Shown one piece after another: positions 11,691 to 21,825 of a stretch of DNA of 64,000 nucleotides. A program made the position numbers and the translations under genes. How positions within the stretch are numbered: the first letter of the stretch is position 1; each line of letters starts with the position of its first letter. Location: assembly GCF_910592395.1 (NCBI RefSeq), contig NC_088323.1:12075501-12139500 (forward strand), given 5' to 3'. The stretch comes from Lineus longissimus (Eukaryota > Nemertea > Pilidiophora > Heteronemertea > Lineidae). A model generated the notes under the pieces. That model had not been told where the DNA came from, ran no database searches, and saw only the letters and a program-made list of their open reading frames with translations.

Positions 11691-12097
11691 AAAGGACACT
11701 GTATGGTTATGGACTCCTGCCCATGACAAGGCTTTTGAATGTGTCAAAACGCTTCTCTGTGAAGCCACTGTGCTTGCATTTTCAATGCATCCAAGGAACT
11801 TGTGATTCAAAGTGACGCAAGTGGTAAGGGCCTCGGAGCTGCCCTGCTGCAAGATGGAAAGCCTATAGCTTACGCTAGTAGAGCCCTGACTGACTGTGAA
11901 ACTCGATATGCGACCATCGAGAAAGAAATGCTTGCTGTTATCTTCAGGTTGGAGAAATGGCATTAGTACACATATGGTCGTAAAATAACGGTGAACTCTG
12001 ATCATCGCCCGTTAGAGTCAATAATCCACAAATCTACTGACAAGGCTCCGAAACGTCTTCAAGGCATGCTGCTACGTGCCTTAGCTTATGACATTGA

Positions 12098-12997
12098 CAG
12101 GGCTGCTTACCCTAAAAAAAATTTGTGTGTAAGATTTCCAAAATATGTGTGTATTTTCCCTAAAAATTGTGTAGACATAAGGAATTTTATGTGTAAGATT
12201 ACTAACAAAATGTGTAGAAATAAACAACAACGTAATGTACTAATTTCAACAGTTTATTATCAAAATTTAATCCTTGTACATCACTACAATAAGCAGATCA
12301 TAGTTTTGAGATTCATGTAAAATCAAGGAGGAATCATCCCCACGGAAAACATTTGAAACCAAGAAGCATGTTTATGTCAATGCATGTAGGCCTACATAGC
12401 ACACGCCACAGGATCACTGACATACGCTCATGCGTTCAACATGGTGCCATTCAAGCCAAGAATTTTCAAACATCATGCTGTAAAAAAAAGAATCTTGACT
12501 GATATTCGCTTCTGCACATAATATGCACTTGACCTGGGGTGTTATGGATGGCATGATTCCGTTTAGAAATCGGGAAATCTAGATTATCGGTGACTGCGTA
12601 CCTGTCACATTGCTGCGAATACCGCGCTCGGCGATAATGGCGGACTCGGGATTGTTCGGCGGTCAGTCGGTGAAGTTCGGAGCGCGCCAAATGAGGCGGA
12701 GTACATGGAGTAACCATGGAGAAAGCACGCGGGCACAGGAAACTCCGGCAGGTCGGCAATACTTGTAAGGGTCAGAGGGAGGGGGCTGAATTAAAAGAGT
12801 GGGGGGCACGGGGTGGGTTACGTACAAATCACAAAAAAAACGCGCAGAACACACTTTATAGAAACGTATTCTGACATTTATTTAGCGTATTTTGAGGAAA
12901 AATAATTACGTACAAACATGGAGAAAAAACGTAGAGCATAGAAACCAATTCTGTCTACGTATAAAATACGCAAATTACGTACAAGTACGAAGCCCTG
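12098..12997. mobile_element. 900-bp non-autonomous TIR element inside the Gypsy RNase H
   Basis: Starts cagggct and ends agccctg, and is flanked by a 6-base direct repeat cattga (12092-12097 and 12998-13003). Removing the element and one cattga restores the Gypsy reading frame through the RNase H without a gap, which defines both ends exactly. Beyond the 7-base tips the inner termini are only weakly similar. The interior has AT-rich blocks with repeated tgtgtaag and cgtacaa motifs and no transposase. Superfamily is uncertain; the cagggct tip is hAT-like, but hAT elements usually make 8-base duplications. Confidence 0.8.
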
Positions 12998-13589
12998 CAT
13001 TGATATCAAGTGGATGGAAGGCCGTAAGATGGTTTTGGCTGATACGCTCAGCCGAGCCTTCCTCGAGGAGAAAGGAGGTCAAGGAATGTTCGAGACTGTA
13101 AATGCTCTTGGTTATCTGACTGTTCCGCCTGATAAAGTATCGGAAATTCGCAGTGAAACTGACAATGACGAGGCATTGAACGTTTTGAAGGCAACCATTT
13201 AGAAAGGTTGGCTTCAGGACAAATCTGCACTGCCCACATCCGCAGTACCGTATTTTGACATACGTGATGAATTGGCAGTCACAGATGGTTTGATATTCAG
13301 AGGCGAAAGACTGGTTGTGCCTAAGACATTGAGAAAGAAAATGAAAGACTACATACATATCGGACACACCGGTGTCGAAGCTTGTCTACGCCGTGCACGT
13401 GAATGTATGTATTGGCCGAGTATGAACCAAGAACTGAAAGAATGGATTATACGCTGTGAAACATGTCGCGAGTTCGAAATTTCCCACCCTAACTGGACAC
13501 TACAAAGCCATGATGTTCGGAGTAGAGTTTGGGAAAAAGTTGGGACTGATCTATTTTCCTACAAAGAAAAAACCTACTTGATCACTGTC

Positions 13590-13780
13590 TGTGAAATGCT
13601 CGATGCCAAAATCTTTGGTGAATTTGCGAAATTTGTCTGAGGTGTAATGTCCTCCGTTGTCAGATACGATTTTCTCTGGGATACCGTACCTCGCGAAATG
13701 CACTTTCAGTTTCTTTATGACAGTTTTTGAGTCCTCAGTATGCAGACGATCAATTTCCCAAAAATTTTATAAGTAGCAAT
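13590..13780 (-). other. Inverted segment within the Gypsy integrase core
   Basis: On the plus strand the integrase reading stops making sense after ITVCE at about 13593. The minus strand of 13595-13780 reads as integrase catalytic core, including KKLKVHFARYGIPEKIV and SDNGGHYTSDKF, and the plus-strand reading resumes at AYNSKANGKVESA near 13786. The missing core therefore lies in place but flipped. Confidence 0.85.
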
Positions 13781-14973
13781 CTCCGCATACAATTCGAAAG
13801 CAAACGGAAAAGTCGAATCCGCCGTAAAAAGCGCAAAGAAAATGCTTCGCAAAACTGAGAAAACTGGAGAAAACCAATATCTTGCCCTTCTGAACATTAG
13901 AAACACCCCTACACAAGGTGTTGACAGTAGTCCAGTACAGCGCATGCTTGGTAGGAGAACTAGGACAATTGTACCGACAACCAGTACATTACTCAAACCG
14001 TCTCCACCACCAACCAAACACGAAACAACAATTGGCGCTGAATCAAAAACGTCAAGCAGTTTACTTCAACAGAACTGCTAAGGATCTACCCCCTCTCGAC
14101 AAAGGAGATACTGTTAGGATGAAACCTTTCCGCCTAGGACAAAAATCGTGGAAAAAAAATGCAGTCGTCGGATGTTTGGATAGGAGATCATATCAGATCG
14201 AGACCGAGGACGGTCAATCATTCCGAAGAAACAGAATCCATCTCAAAAAGACGAAGGAAAACCCGATTGTGACCCCTCAGGACATCGACATTGGATTGGA
14301 GGACAATAATGTGCCTGCGCAAAACCGCGATGTCACCCACTCTAGCGCTGGTTCACAGGAACCACAATCCGCAGTTCGCGCGCCAGCAGATCCGCCACCT
14401 GCTGAGAAAACTACTAGATCAGGCCGAGTTGTGAAAATTCCGTCAAAATTCAAGGACTATGATTGTGACTAAAAATCATGGTTGTGACAAAATCGCTGAA
14501 ATTCGATACGGCCTGGAAAGTGTTAAAATTCTAATGTGGCCAACAAAGTGTTAATGTTGTTTAGTGCTGAAAGTGAAAAAGGGTGATGTTCTGGAACCTC
14601 TCCCCTTAGTGAGTGCCACTAGGAAAGTGTTTTCAAATTTCATATTTTTGATAATCGTTCTGCGCACTTGTATTGTTGTGCATTCTTTATTTTGTGTTTT
14701 CTAAAGCGTTGAAATTTATGCCAATTGGTATTCTATTATTTTCTTCCAGGAAAGACTTTGTACCATTTCTAGGACTCTATGGTATGATGTTGTTATCATG
14801 AATGTTTTGATTCTGTTGATGATCTAAAACTTTATTTGGGATAAGTTTTGGTAATTCTTGCCCTGTCTTTTACTATAAGACAGTATTCGATATGCAGAGA
14901 GCTTAGTGTTATGTTACAGTGAAACAAAGACTCTTGGACTTGTGGACTATTATGATGAAGACCATCAGCTCTC

Positions 14974-14986
14974 AAAAAGAGGAGGA
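14974..14986 (+). promoter_or_regulatory. Polypurine tract of the Gypsy element
   Basis: aaaaagaggagga directly precedes tgtaacaa at 14987. A purine run next to a TG start is the plus-strand primer site that marks the 5' edge of a 3' LTR. Confidence 0.65.
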
Positions 14987-15907
14987 TGTAACAATATCTA
15001 AATATAGCTTGATGACGTCACTGATGTTCCCATGTAAAACTTAGCATATCCATGATCTGTCAAGTTGCTTCCAATATTACGATTTAGTTTGATTGACATT
15101 GTCGTCGTCTTATTCTGTCTTCAAACTCCTGCTGTGCCCCAGCCACAACTTTTTACATTCTGGGGTCTGACTTGTCTTTTGAGCAAAGATCGAGGGGTGA
15201 AAACAAGGTTGGTACATCGCCGATGAATAGCCGAGGTTGACATTATCAGATGCCGTGAGACGAGACGTCCGGTTCCGCGGAGATTTAGATGCGTTTAATC
15301 ATTGTCATGCCTTCATACCGGCAAAATTTGGTTAATCAGGTTCGTAGTGACGAAGTCTGGAAGTGAGGAGCTCGCACTATAATTAGTCTAATCATCCGGA
15401 ATCACGGCTTTTTTGCCGATTATTTTCGATATAGTGATTGGCGCTCGGAGAGCCACCTGTTGTACCATCAATGAAAATGATTCCCCGCGCGCGGGAAATT
15501 CAAACCATTACTAAGTACTATTATGGTACCCTTTTTTCGCTACAAAGTCACTGTTGTGCAGTGTACCTTATTCTTTTTAGGGAACTTTCTGATAATAGTT
15601 GCGCAGCCTACTAATATCTTTGAGGTTATCTTGGCCAATCAGCGCCTAATTTCGTTCTCTTGCAGGTTGTAGGCCTAATTTTGCAGCTATCTAACCATTG
15701 CAGGCTTCCCCATATTAACTCTGCTCCCAAAATAAAACTGCAGTCCCGAGACAGCTGGTCTGTCTCAGTGCTTAGCTTCTAGGCATCCTTAGTTTAGCTG
15801 ATGGGCTAAAGACAGGTGAGTTTCATTGCCCAGTGAAGAACAGCTGGATTTGTGCCTGGACCAAGGGAGCCTATTGGTGAAAGGTAAGACTAAATCTGGT
15901 TGTTGCA
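14987..15907 (+). repeat. Probable 3' LTR of the Gypsy element
   Basis: Begins tgtaacaatatc right after the polypurine tract. The far edge is uncertain; ttgttgca at about 15900-15907 is a candidate end, and an aataaa signal lies at about 15731. No second LTR copy is present in the window, so the boundary cannot be confirmed by comparison. The 510 bases between the pol stop codon (14472) and the tract hold no gene. Confidence 0.5.
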
Positions 15908-16272
15908 GGAAACGCACTAATGGACCACCAGTAACAATTAAAGGGACACTATAGGTAGCAGCTTGGTAGGCAAGATAAAGTTACACAAAGTAGCCAAAAG
16001 GTCTCACCTCTCACAGTTCGTCCAAACTAGTCAGGCTTGTACCAGGATATACATTCAGTGATGAATCTAGCATGACCTAATGTCCTTACTATGTTTATTA
16101 GTCAGCTAAAGTTGACCAATTTAACCCCCTGCTCCTACCCTATAGCCTCCCTTTAAAGCTGCATAAATTCAATTTTGCCAGAGACAGCATTGCAGACTCA
16201 TTGATAGGATAGAAGAAGGTGAAGTGCGAGAGAGCATCACGTCACAATCCAGTCAGCATTGTTGCCTAATAA
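15908..16272. other. Non-coding stretch before the 68-bp array
   Basis: No coding region, repeat or RNA gene recognised. Its last part (from about 16230) gradually takes on the sequence of the following 68-bp unit. Confidence 0.5.
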
Positions 16273-16675
16273 GATTGAATAGTAGTGAATAGTGTCACAG
16301 CAAGATAAAAGACATTGTCACAATCAAGTCAGAGACAGCAGATTGAATAGTAGTGAATAGTGTCACAGCAAGATAAAAGACATTGTCACAATCAAGTCAG
16401 AGACAGCAGATTGAATAGTAGTGAATAGTGTCACAGCAAGATAAAAGACATTGTCACAATCAAGTCAGCGACAGCAGATTGAATAGTAGTGAATAGTGTC
16501 ACAGCAAGATAAAAGACATTGTCACAATCAAGTCAGAGACAGCAGATTGAATAGTAGTGAATAGTGTCACAGCCAGATAAGAGACATTGTCACAATCAAG
16601 TCGGAGACCACATTGTAGCCTAATAAGAGTGGAATAGTAGTGAAAAGTGTCACAGGCAGATAAGAGACATTGTAG
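16273..16675 (+). repeat. 68-bp tandem array
   Basis: Units start with gattgaatagtagtgaatag at 16273, 16341, 16409, 16477 and 16545, exactly 68 bases apart, each containing gtgtcacagcaagataaaag and cattgtcacaatcaagtcag. The first five are almost identical; a sixth (from about 16620) is diverged. No coding content. Confidence 0.9.
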
Positions 16676-16679
16676 CACT

Positions 16680-17660
16680 GTAGTAAATGAGTCAAATGGC
16701 GCTGACCCACTTTCATGACCTTCTGACCTACTTAAAGACGGGTAGACGTAAAGATGTCGTGTTTGGTATCAAACTGGAAGTATAATGTAGAGTCAAATTG
16801 CGTTGACCCATTTTCATGACCTACTGACCTACTTAAAGATGGGTGGACCTAAGGGTGTCGTGTTTGGTATCAAACTAAAGGTAATGAACAGTAAAATTGC
16901 GCTGACCCACTTTCATGACCTACTGACCTAATTAAAGACGGGTTGACCTAAAGGTGTCGTGTTTGGTATCAAACTAAAGGTAATGAACAGTAAAATTGCG
17001 CTGACCCACTTTCATGACCTACTGACCTACTTAAAGACGGGTAGACCTAATGCAAGTATCAATTCGTGTCTTGTACCCCCCCCCCCTCCTCAAGGGTACG
17101 ACACCTTATCACCCTATAACGACATCTTAAGGCTCAAGCATCACCCTTTTTTCACCAATGCTACTTTTTCTTTCGTCAAGACATCACCATCAACAATATA
17201 TCAGTTATCACCGTCATATAAAGTAACCGAACTAATTTTACTGGGTAAGGCTGTATGTTCGACAAGACATCGACACATTAGCATCCTTATTCTTTCCAGC
17301 TTCGCCAAATTTTCACTAAAGGAAAAATAAATACTACTCAAGCATCGGCAAAGATTAGTGGTGATAGCTTAACTACCCTTGAGGAGGGGGGGGGGGGGTA
17401 CAAGAAACGAATTGATACTTGCATAAAGGTGTTGTGTTTGGTATCAAACTGGAGGTAATGAAGAGTCAAAATGCGCTGACCCACTTTCATGACCTACTGA
17501 CCTACTTAAAGACGGGTAGGCCTAAGGGTGTCGTGTGTGGTATCAAACTAAAGGTAATGAAGAGGCAAAATACGCTGACCCACTTTCATGACCTACTGGC
17601 CTACTTAAAGACGGGTAGGTCTAAGGATATTATGTTTGGTATCAAACTAAAGAAAAAATT
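16680..17660 (-). repeat. 99-bp tandem array, interrupted by a MITE
   Basis: gctgaccca marks units at 16701, 16802, 16901, 17000, 17475 and 17574; once the 376 bases of insertion plus target duplication between 17000 and 17475 are removed, every step but the first is 99-100. Each unit contains gacctactgacctac (two GGTCA half-sites on the minus strand) and tttggtatcaaact. The array lies just inside the repeat terminus at 17720-17751, so it is probably the tandem core of a Helentron-like (HINE) element oriented on the minus strand. Because the period is divisible by three, an open frame of 33-residue repeats appears on the plus strand. Confidence 0.85.
17051..17423. mobile_element. 373-bp MITE with 50-bp TIRs and TAA target duplication
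   Basis: Terminal repeats start tgcaagtatcaattcgtg and include a run of C (left) or G (right) of about 11-13 bases, then cctcctcaagggta or its complement. taa at 17048-17050 and 17424-17426 flank the element; removing it with one taa restores an ordinary 99-bp unit. A TAA/TTA duplication points to the PIF/Harbinger superfamily. The interior does not encode a transposase. Confidence 0.85.
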
Positions 17661-17719
17661 GTGTATTTGTCAATTATACTGTATGGTACCGTTATCTGAG
17701 TTTGGTTTGCAACACATTT

Positions 17720-17751
17720 CAGCTGAGCGCCAGGCCCTTGGGCCTCTTGTT
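17720..17751 (-). repeat. Helentron-like repeat terminus, second copy
   Basis: Identical to the 32-base block at 10639-10670, with the aggccc-tt-gggcct hairpin. It bounds the 99-bp array on its right side and probably marks the 5' end of the minus-strand element that contains the array. Confidence 0.65.
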
Positions 17752-18900
17752 GATAAAATAAAAATCAACATACAATATTTCCTCCACCTCTTTCTCTCAA
17801 TACTCGTATACTAGTAACCCAGCCACACCCATCCAGGACTAAACATCGAAACCATTCAAACCCCGGAAGACAATGGATTTATGATTTCAATGCCCTCCTC
17901 TCTACAACATCCCAACAATGCCCATCATTCGATAATCATTTATACAAAAGGCCCATCTGTTACTCCAGGTAACTTTGACCCTCTGCCACGCTAGCAAGAG
18001 CCTCGGGGGGGCCTTGTTGATTTGCACACAACGACAACCATCCACTCTGTATCCATTGTCAGTAGCAAGCAGTCTGGTATTCACTAGGTTCGACATGCAC
18101 TAGGAAATCCGACAACCAATCAGTAAGCAGCATTTTTGGAAACTTGTCTGCTTTGCTGGCCTAAATTTGAGCAGTATACAACAGCAATGGAGTCAAGAGC
18201 CCTGACCAAAAATTGGCTGGTTCATGATAAAAGAAATACTGTGATATACCAGTCTCAGTAGAGATTGAATGAAAGACGGGTCCCAGACAACTCCACCCAT
18301 CTGTCAGTCAACTGGAGACGAATCTATGCCATCACCTGATGGCTCTAGTTTAGTTTTTACGTGATCTGTCACAACCCTATCGGTAAAGCAAATAAAGAAG
18401 AACAACCTAACGTCATGATGCTTTTTGTACGTCGTGACAAAATAAGAACAACAACTTGCCAGGAGGTAAAAAACAAACTCCATAGTAAAAATGAGACTCA
18501 GATAACGAACGACAATAACTAATCACTTCAATCTCAGTGGCAGTTATCAGTGGATGAATCAACGGGAATCCAATATATTGGTGAATTTTGTACTTATCAT
18601 TATTCAGAAGCTATCAGTGTAGATGGTGACGATGACTCTGAGACAGACGAGGACAATGAGATAGACGAGGACAATGAACAAGATGAAGACTATAAGCCTG
18701 TTGAGGATGAAATTTCTTTGGAAAATAAGAAAAAACAATCATAATTTCAGTATGATGTTCCAACAATTTTGACGAGCAATAAATTTACATCCATTGCTTA
18801 GCTGTATGAATCTACACGGAAGATTGCCGGGAACAAGACATTCAGCCATTTACAATAGTAGCACTGAGAAAGCTGTTACATGATATGAACATTGGACTCC
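17752..18900. other. Non-coding stretch; short acidic reading frame at 18550-18744
   Basis: The only open frame of note is 64 residues long, rich in Asp and Glu (DEDNEIDEDNEQDED), at 18550-18744. It has no upstream or downstream partner exon that I can define and is low in complexity. It might be the remains of the N-terminus of the transposon protein traced just downstream. Confidence 0.35.
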
Positions 18901-18917
18901 ATCTAACAACGAAAAGG

Positions 18918-19175
18918 TCAGTGTGATCTATGCTGTGGATTCAAGGCCGGAAATGTCGCTGAAGATGAATAGAAAAGTCATCGAGAACGAAAGATGCACT
19001 TCTTCTTTGCCCCAGATTACAAGCCTCTTATGTTCTACTATAAAACCAAAATAGGAGTGCACAATCTCACTGTGTAAAATTTACGTGATTCAGATGTGTT
19101 GTGCTATGTCTGGCACGAGAGCGAGGGAAGATTAACCGCGCATGCATTATAAATTTTCTCCAGGAGCACGACAAA
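18918..19175 (+). pseudogene. Fragment of a transposon-type protein (HRERK...YYKTK motif)
   Basis: One frame reads CDLCCGFKAGNVAEDE, a TAG, then SHRERKMHFFFAPDYKP, FYYKTKIGVHNLTV, a TAA, then NLRDSDVLCYVWHESEG. This pattern (Cys pair, GN-x-E, H-x-RK, then YYKTK-x-x-VHN-x-T and CYxWHExEG) recurs in a widespread group of uncharacterised animal transposon proteins. Two in-frame stops show it is dead. I cannot name the superfamily with certainty. Confidence 0.4.
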
Positions 19176-20440
19176 TGATTTTTAGATACAGTCCAGCATT
19201 GTCGGTACACTATGTCAGGTTGAAACTTTACCTCCACAAATAAGGTATTGATGAGGGGGAGACCCTCAATAGTCTAAAGGGAGGCTGTACCATCTCATTG
19301 CAGGGCTTAGACACAACAATCAGATGGGGTGATCTGATGGGTCATGTTTGGTGGGCATCAGAAACGTCAGCTAAACATTACGCGCGCACAGACAAACTTC
19401 TCCAGGCTGCCGCGTTGGCAAGGGGAATGTCCTGAGGGGTGTCTGATGACTCCTGGGCGAGGGTAGAATCAAGTTACTTTGCGGAGTCAGATTTGAGCAC
19501 GCTCTCTAGTGCAATTGACAATTGAATATTGTCTCGTTAGAGGTTGCATTTAATTCGGCAAAATTGGAAAGGGGCAACGAAGCTGGAAAAGATAGGATCT
19601 GTATAAGTCAAGAAGGTAGAATCAAGTTACTTTAAGGAAGGTTGTTGTAGACAGGCTGCATTGATTTCATTTCTTTAACCAACACATTGAGCCTTTCAAT
19701 CATCCGCTTTCAGAATTGTTTGACAGTTACATTGATATCTGTGCCAAAAATGGTTATCGCTGTAAATTGGCTGAAGATTCCATAAAGGGCAGCAACGATG
19801 GGATCGACATGTGTGACGGACCAACTCTAGGGGTCTTTTCTGGCGGGACTAGGCACTTTCAACCCTCATCTGAAGCTTCAATGATCTTTTCATGATAATT
19901 TAACACATCTCAAAGTTATAAAATCATCAAAAGGCAATACGTAACCTGTCTGGAATATTAGTTGAAAACCAAATTGAAACTTTAATTTAGGAAGTTTTTT
20001 AAATGATATAATAACATAATGATTCCAAGTTGGATGCAATGACAATGAAACAATAAACGATCAAATGAAAAGGCCAGGGGCCATTGTGCTCACCGTATAG
20101 ATATTTTGTGGTTAGGAATTCATCCTGATTAAGAAACATGTTACATGTATAGTATATAGGTTTAACAAAAGTCGGCATGACATGTGATGTAGTACCTACC
20201 ATAAAAATGTTATTGAAAAAGAGACGGGAGTAATGCCATACAAATAAGCCATGTGGTGGCGGGAGTTGCTGTGCACATTCGCAGGAAGTCGAATATATTA
20301 CACACATGCGCAGAAGGACTCCCGTACGTTTAGCCTTCTGACCTAGGGATACGGGGTCCCGTACCTCTAGCAAGAGCCAAAAAGTAACCATCCCCGCACA
20401 AGACAGCAAACGAGACCTCTACATACAAGCAGTATGCATA
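19176..20440. other. Non-coding stretch with a solitary Helentron-like start at 20069-20095
   Basis: aaaaggccaggggccattg followed by tgctcacc at 20069-20095 matches the left tips of the repeats at 43.2 and 54.2 kb, but the following sequence differs, so it is a truncated or different family member. No gene recognised in the remainder. Confidence 0.5.
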
Positions 20441-21187
20441 ACAATCATTTCTCAAAACATGTATGAGACTGGAAACCTACCAAGTCAACTAACCATCGCT
20501 AAGGGTACTCGAGTAATGTTGACAAAAAACTTTGATATCATCAACTGGTACCATCGTGTCAATCTGTACTATATGACATCCTCCCTCAATGGACAGATAT
20601 TCATCAAATTTGATGAGAGCCACATTGGAGTTGAAAAGAAAAAACAATCTAAAGTCCCAACTGAAGCTGTCACAACCAAGTTCATGCTATGTATTGGTGA
20701 TCTAGTTCCAGTAGAATGTAGGCAATATCCTCTCACATTAGCTTATGCCCTCACAGTACACAAATCCCAAGTTAGTACATACCAAAACATGGTCAGAGAA
20801 GGAGTTCCACAAGGATTAGTGCACACCATGCTAAGCAGGGTAACCTGCAGGAAAGGACCCATTCTGCGAAAATTCCATCCAAACAAAATTAAGGTCAACG
20901 AAAAAGCCCTTGCTGAAATGCAACGAATGAAGACACATCGTCTGTTCATCTGGACACATCCCTTGGATACACCAACAGAAGGTACCATCGCGAGAGCCCA
21001 CCTGAACACACAGAATTTGCCCACTTATATCATCAACCTCAGAGCTGAAGCTGCAGTGCACCCTTTTTCTGTCATCTGCCTGTCAGGAACACATATGCCT
21101 ATCGAGACGCTCCACGCTACGCCATCAACATCTACCACCACTACCACATTCCTTGTCACCCAAAGTGACAATCCACGTGATGAGTGA
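20441..21187 (+). pseudogene. Helitron/PIF1-type helicase fragment, C-terminal part
   Basis: The frame reads TGNLPSQLTIAKGTRVMLTK, FIKFDESHIG, QYPLTLAYALTVHKSQ (about 20727-20772) and HTMLSRVTCRKG (about 20822-20860), followed by HPNKIKVNEKALAEMQRM. These are the last helicase motifs of PIF1/Helitron enzymes (AxTxHKSQ and ALSRV). The usual Gly after HKSQ is replaced by Val and the Ala of ALSRV by Met, and the NG region before FIKFD is disturbed, so activity is unlikely even though the frame is open to a stop at 21185-21187. It starts roughly where the fragment at 11.1-11.7 kb leaves off. Confidence 0.75.
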
Positions 21188-21825
21188 CGTCACCATGAAC
21201 AATTTGATTGATGGCGCCCGGATGAGCGTGGATTTGTTTGAGCTCTTCAAGTTTGGTTCATTTCTTGAATTTAATTTTCCTTGTAATTCTTGATGTGGTA
21301 GTTAAATTATAACAAGTGGGATTATTCTTGGTATACAGGTATTGGTTATTCTGGTGTACACTCTAAAAGCTGGGAACACATTTAGCTCACTTTGACGGCA
21401 AAATGACGCCAATTTATGTTCAGTTTGTGTTCAAACAATTTTCCGTGTTCTCGGGATGTTTAGAAAAATGTTCAAGACGTTCAGAGAACACTTTGGCAAA
21501 TTCGACTACCGTTCAACAAGTATTTGACGAAGCTCCTGAACGCCTCTAAAACAGCTGAACGCCAAAATGTTCACAAGGGCGTTTCCTTCAGCGTTCAACT
21601 GTTCAAGGAAAATGTTCCCGCCGAGCACTTGCCGCGAATCATGTTCTGTGGACGTTCAGTTCCGCCCAACATTGAGGACTGTCAGATGCGTTGAAAACCT
21701 TTCGTTTTTTTCAGTTTTACATCCGATTTTGAGGCATATTCTGCTGAGATTTAGATACTATAATCCTTATAATCATTTGCCAAAATGTTAGGAAGGGTAA
21801 GGTTCTGAGAGGCGCCTCAGCGCAA
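21188..21825. other. Non-coding spacer rich in GTTC/GAAC motifs
   Basis: Between 21410 and 21640 the sequence is dense in gttc and gaac words (for example gttcaagacgttcagagaac), giving many short inverted repeats. No coding region recognised. Confidence 0.4.

Larger units (their letters stand above)
11691..14472 (+). pseudogene. Gypsy (Ty3-like) retrotransposon pol, RNase H and integrase, damaged
   Basis: Recognisable in order: end of reverse transcriptase/start of RNase H (WLWTPAHDKAFECVK, about 11700), RNase H core (SDASGKGLGAALL, YASRAL, ATIEKEMLAV, NSDHRPLE), LADTLSRAFL at about 13035, the integrase H-x3-H...C-x2-C zinc-binding region (13345-13480), the start of the catalytic core, and the integrase C-terminus ending in TRSGRVVKIPSKF, a typical Gypsy pol end, with a stop at 14470-14472. 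Lesions: frameshift near 11785, TAG at 11964-11966, a 900-bp insertion at 12098-12997, TAG at 13200-13202, an inverted segment at about 13590-13780, and a frameshift near 14035. Reverse transcriptase proper, protease, gag and a 5' LTR are missing, so the copy is 5'-truncated at the Helitron junction. Confidence 0.85.

Noticed and set aside
16273-16675. CRISPR-like array (regular 68-bp repeats)
   Set aside because: Units are entirely repetitive with no unique spacers, and the window is eukaryotic; this is a minisatellite.
16959-17814. Open frames encoding 33-residue repeats (ALTHFHDLLTYLKTGR) across the 99-bp array
   Set aside because: The period is divisible by three, so any frame lacking a stop in one unit stays open; there is no start context, splice structure or constraint at third positions.
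18550-18744. Acidic 64-residue frame as an independent gene
   Set aside because: Low complexity, no partner exons and no conserved block; kept only as a note.
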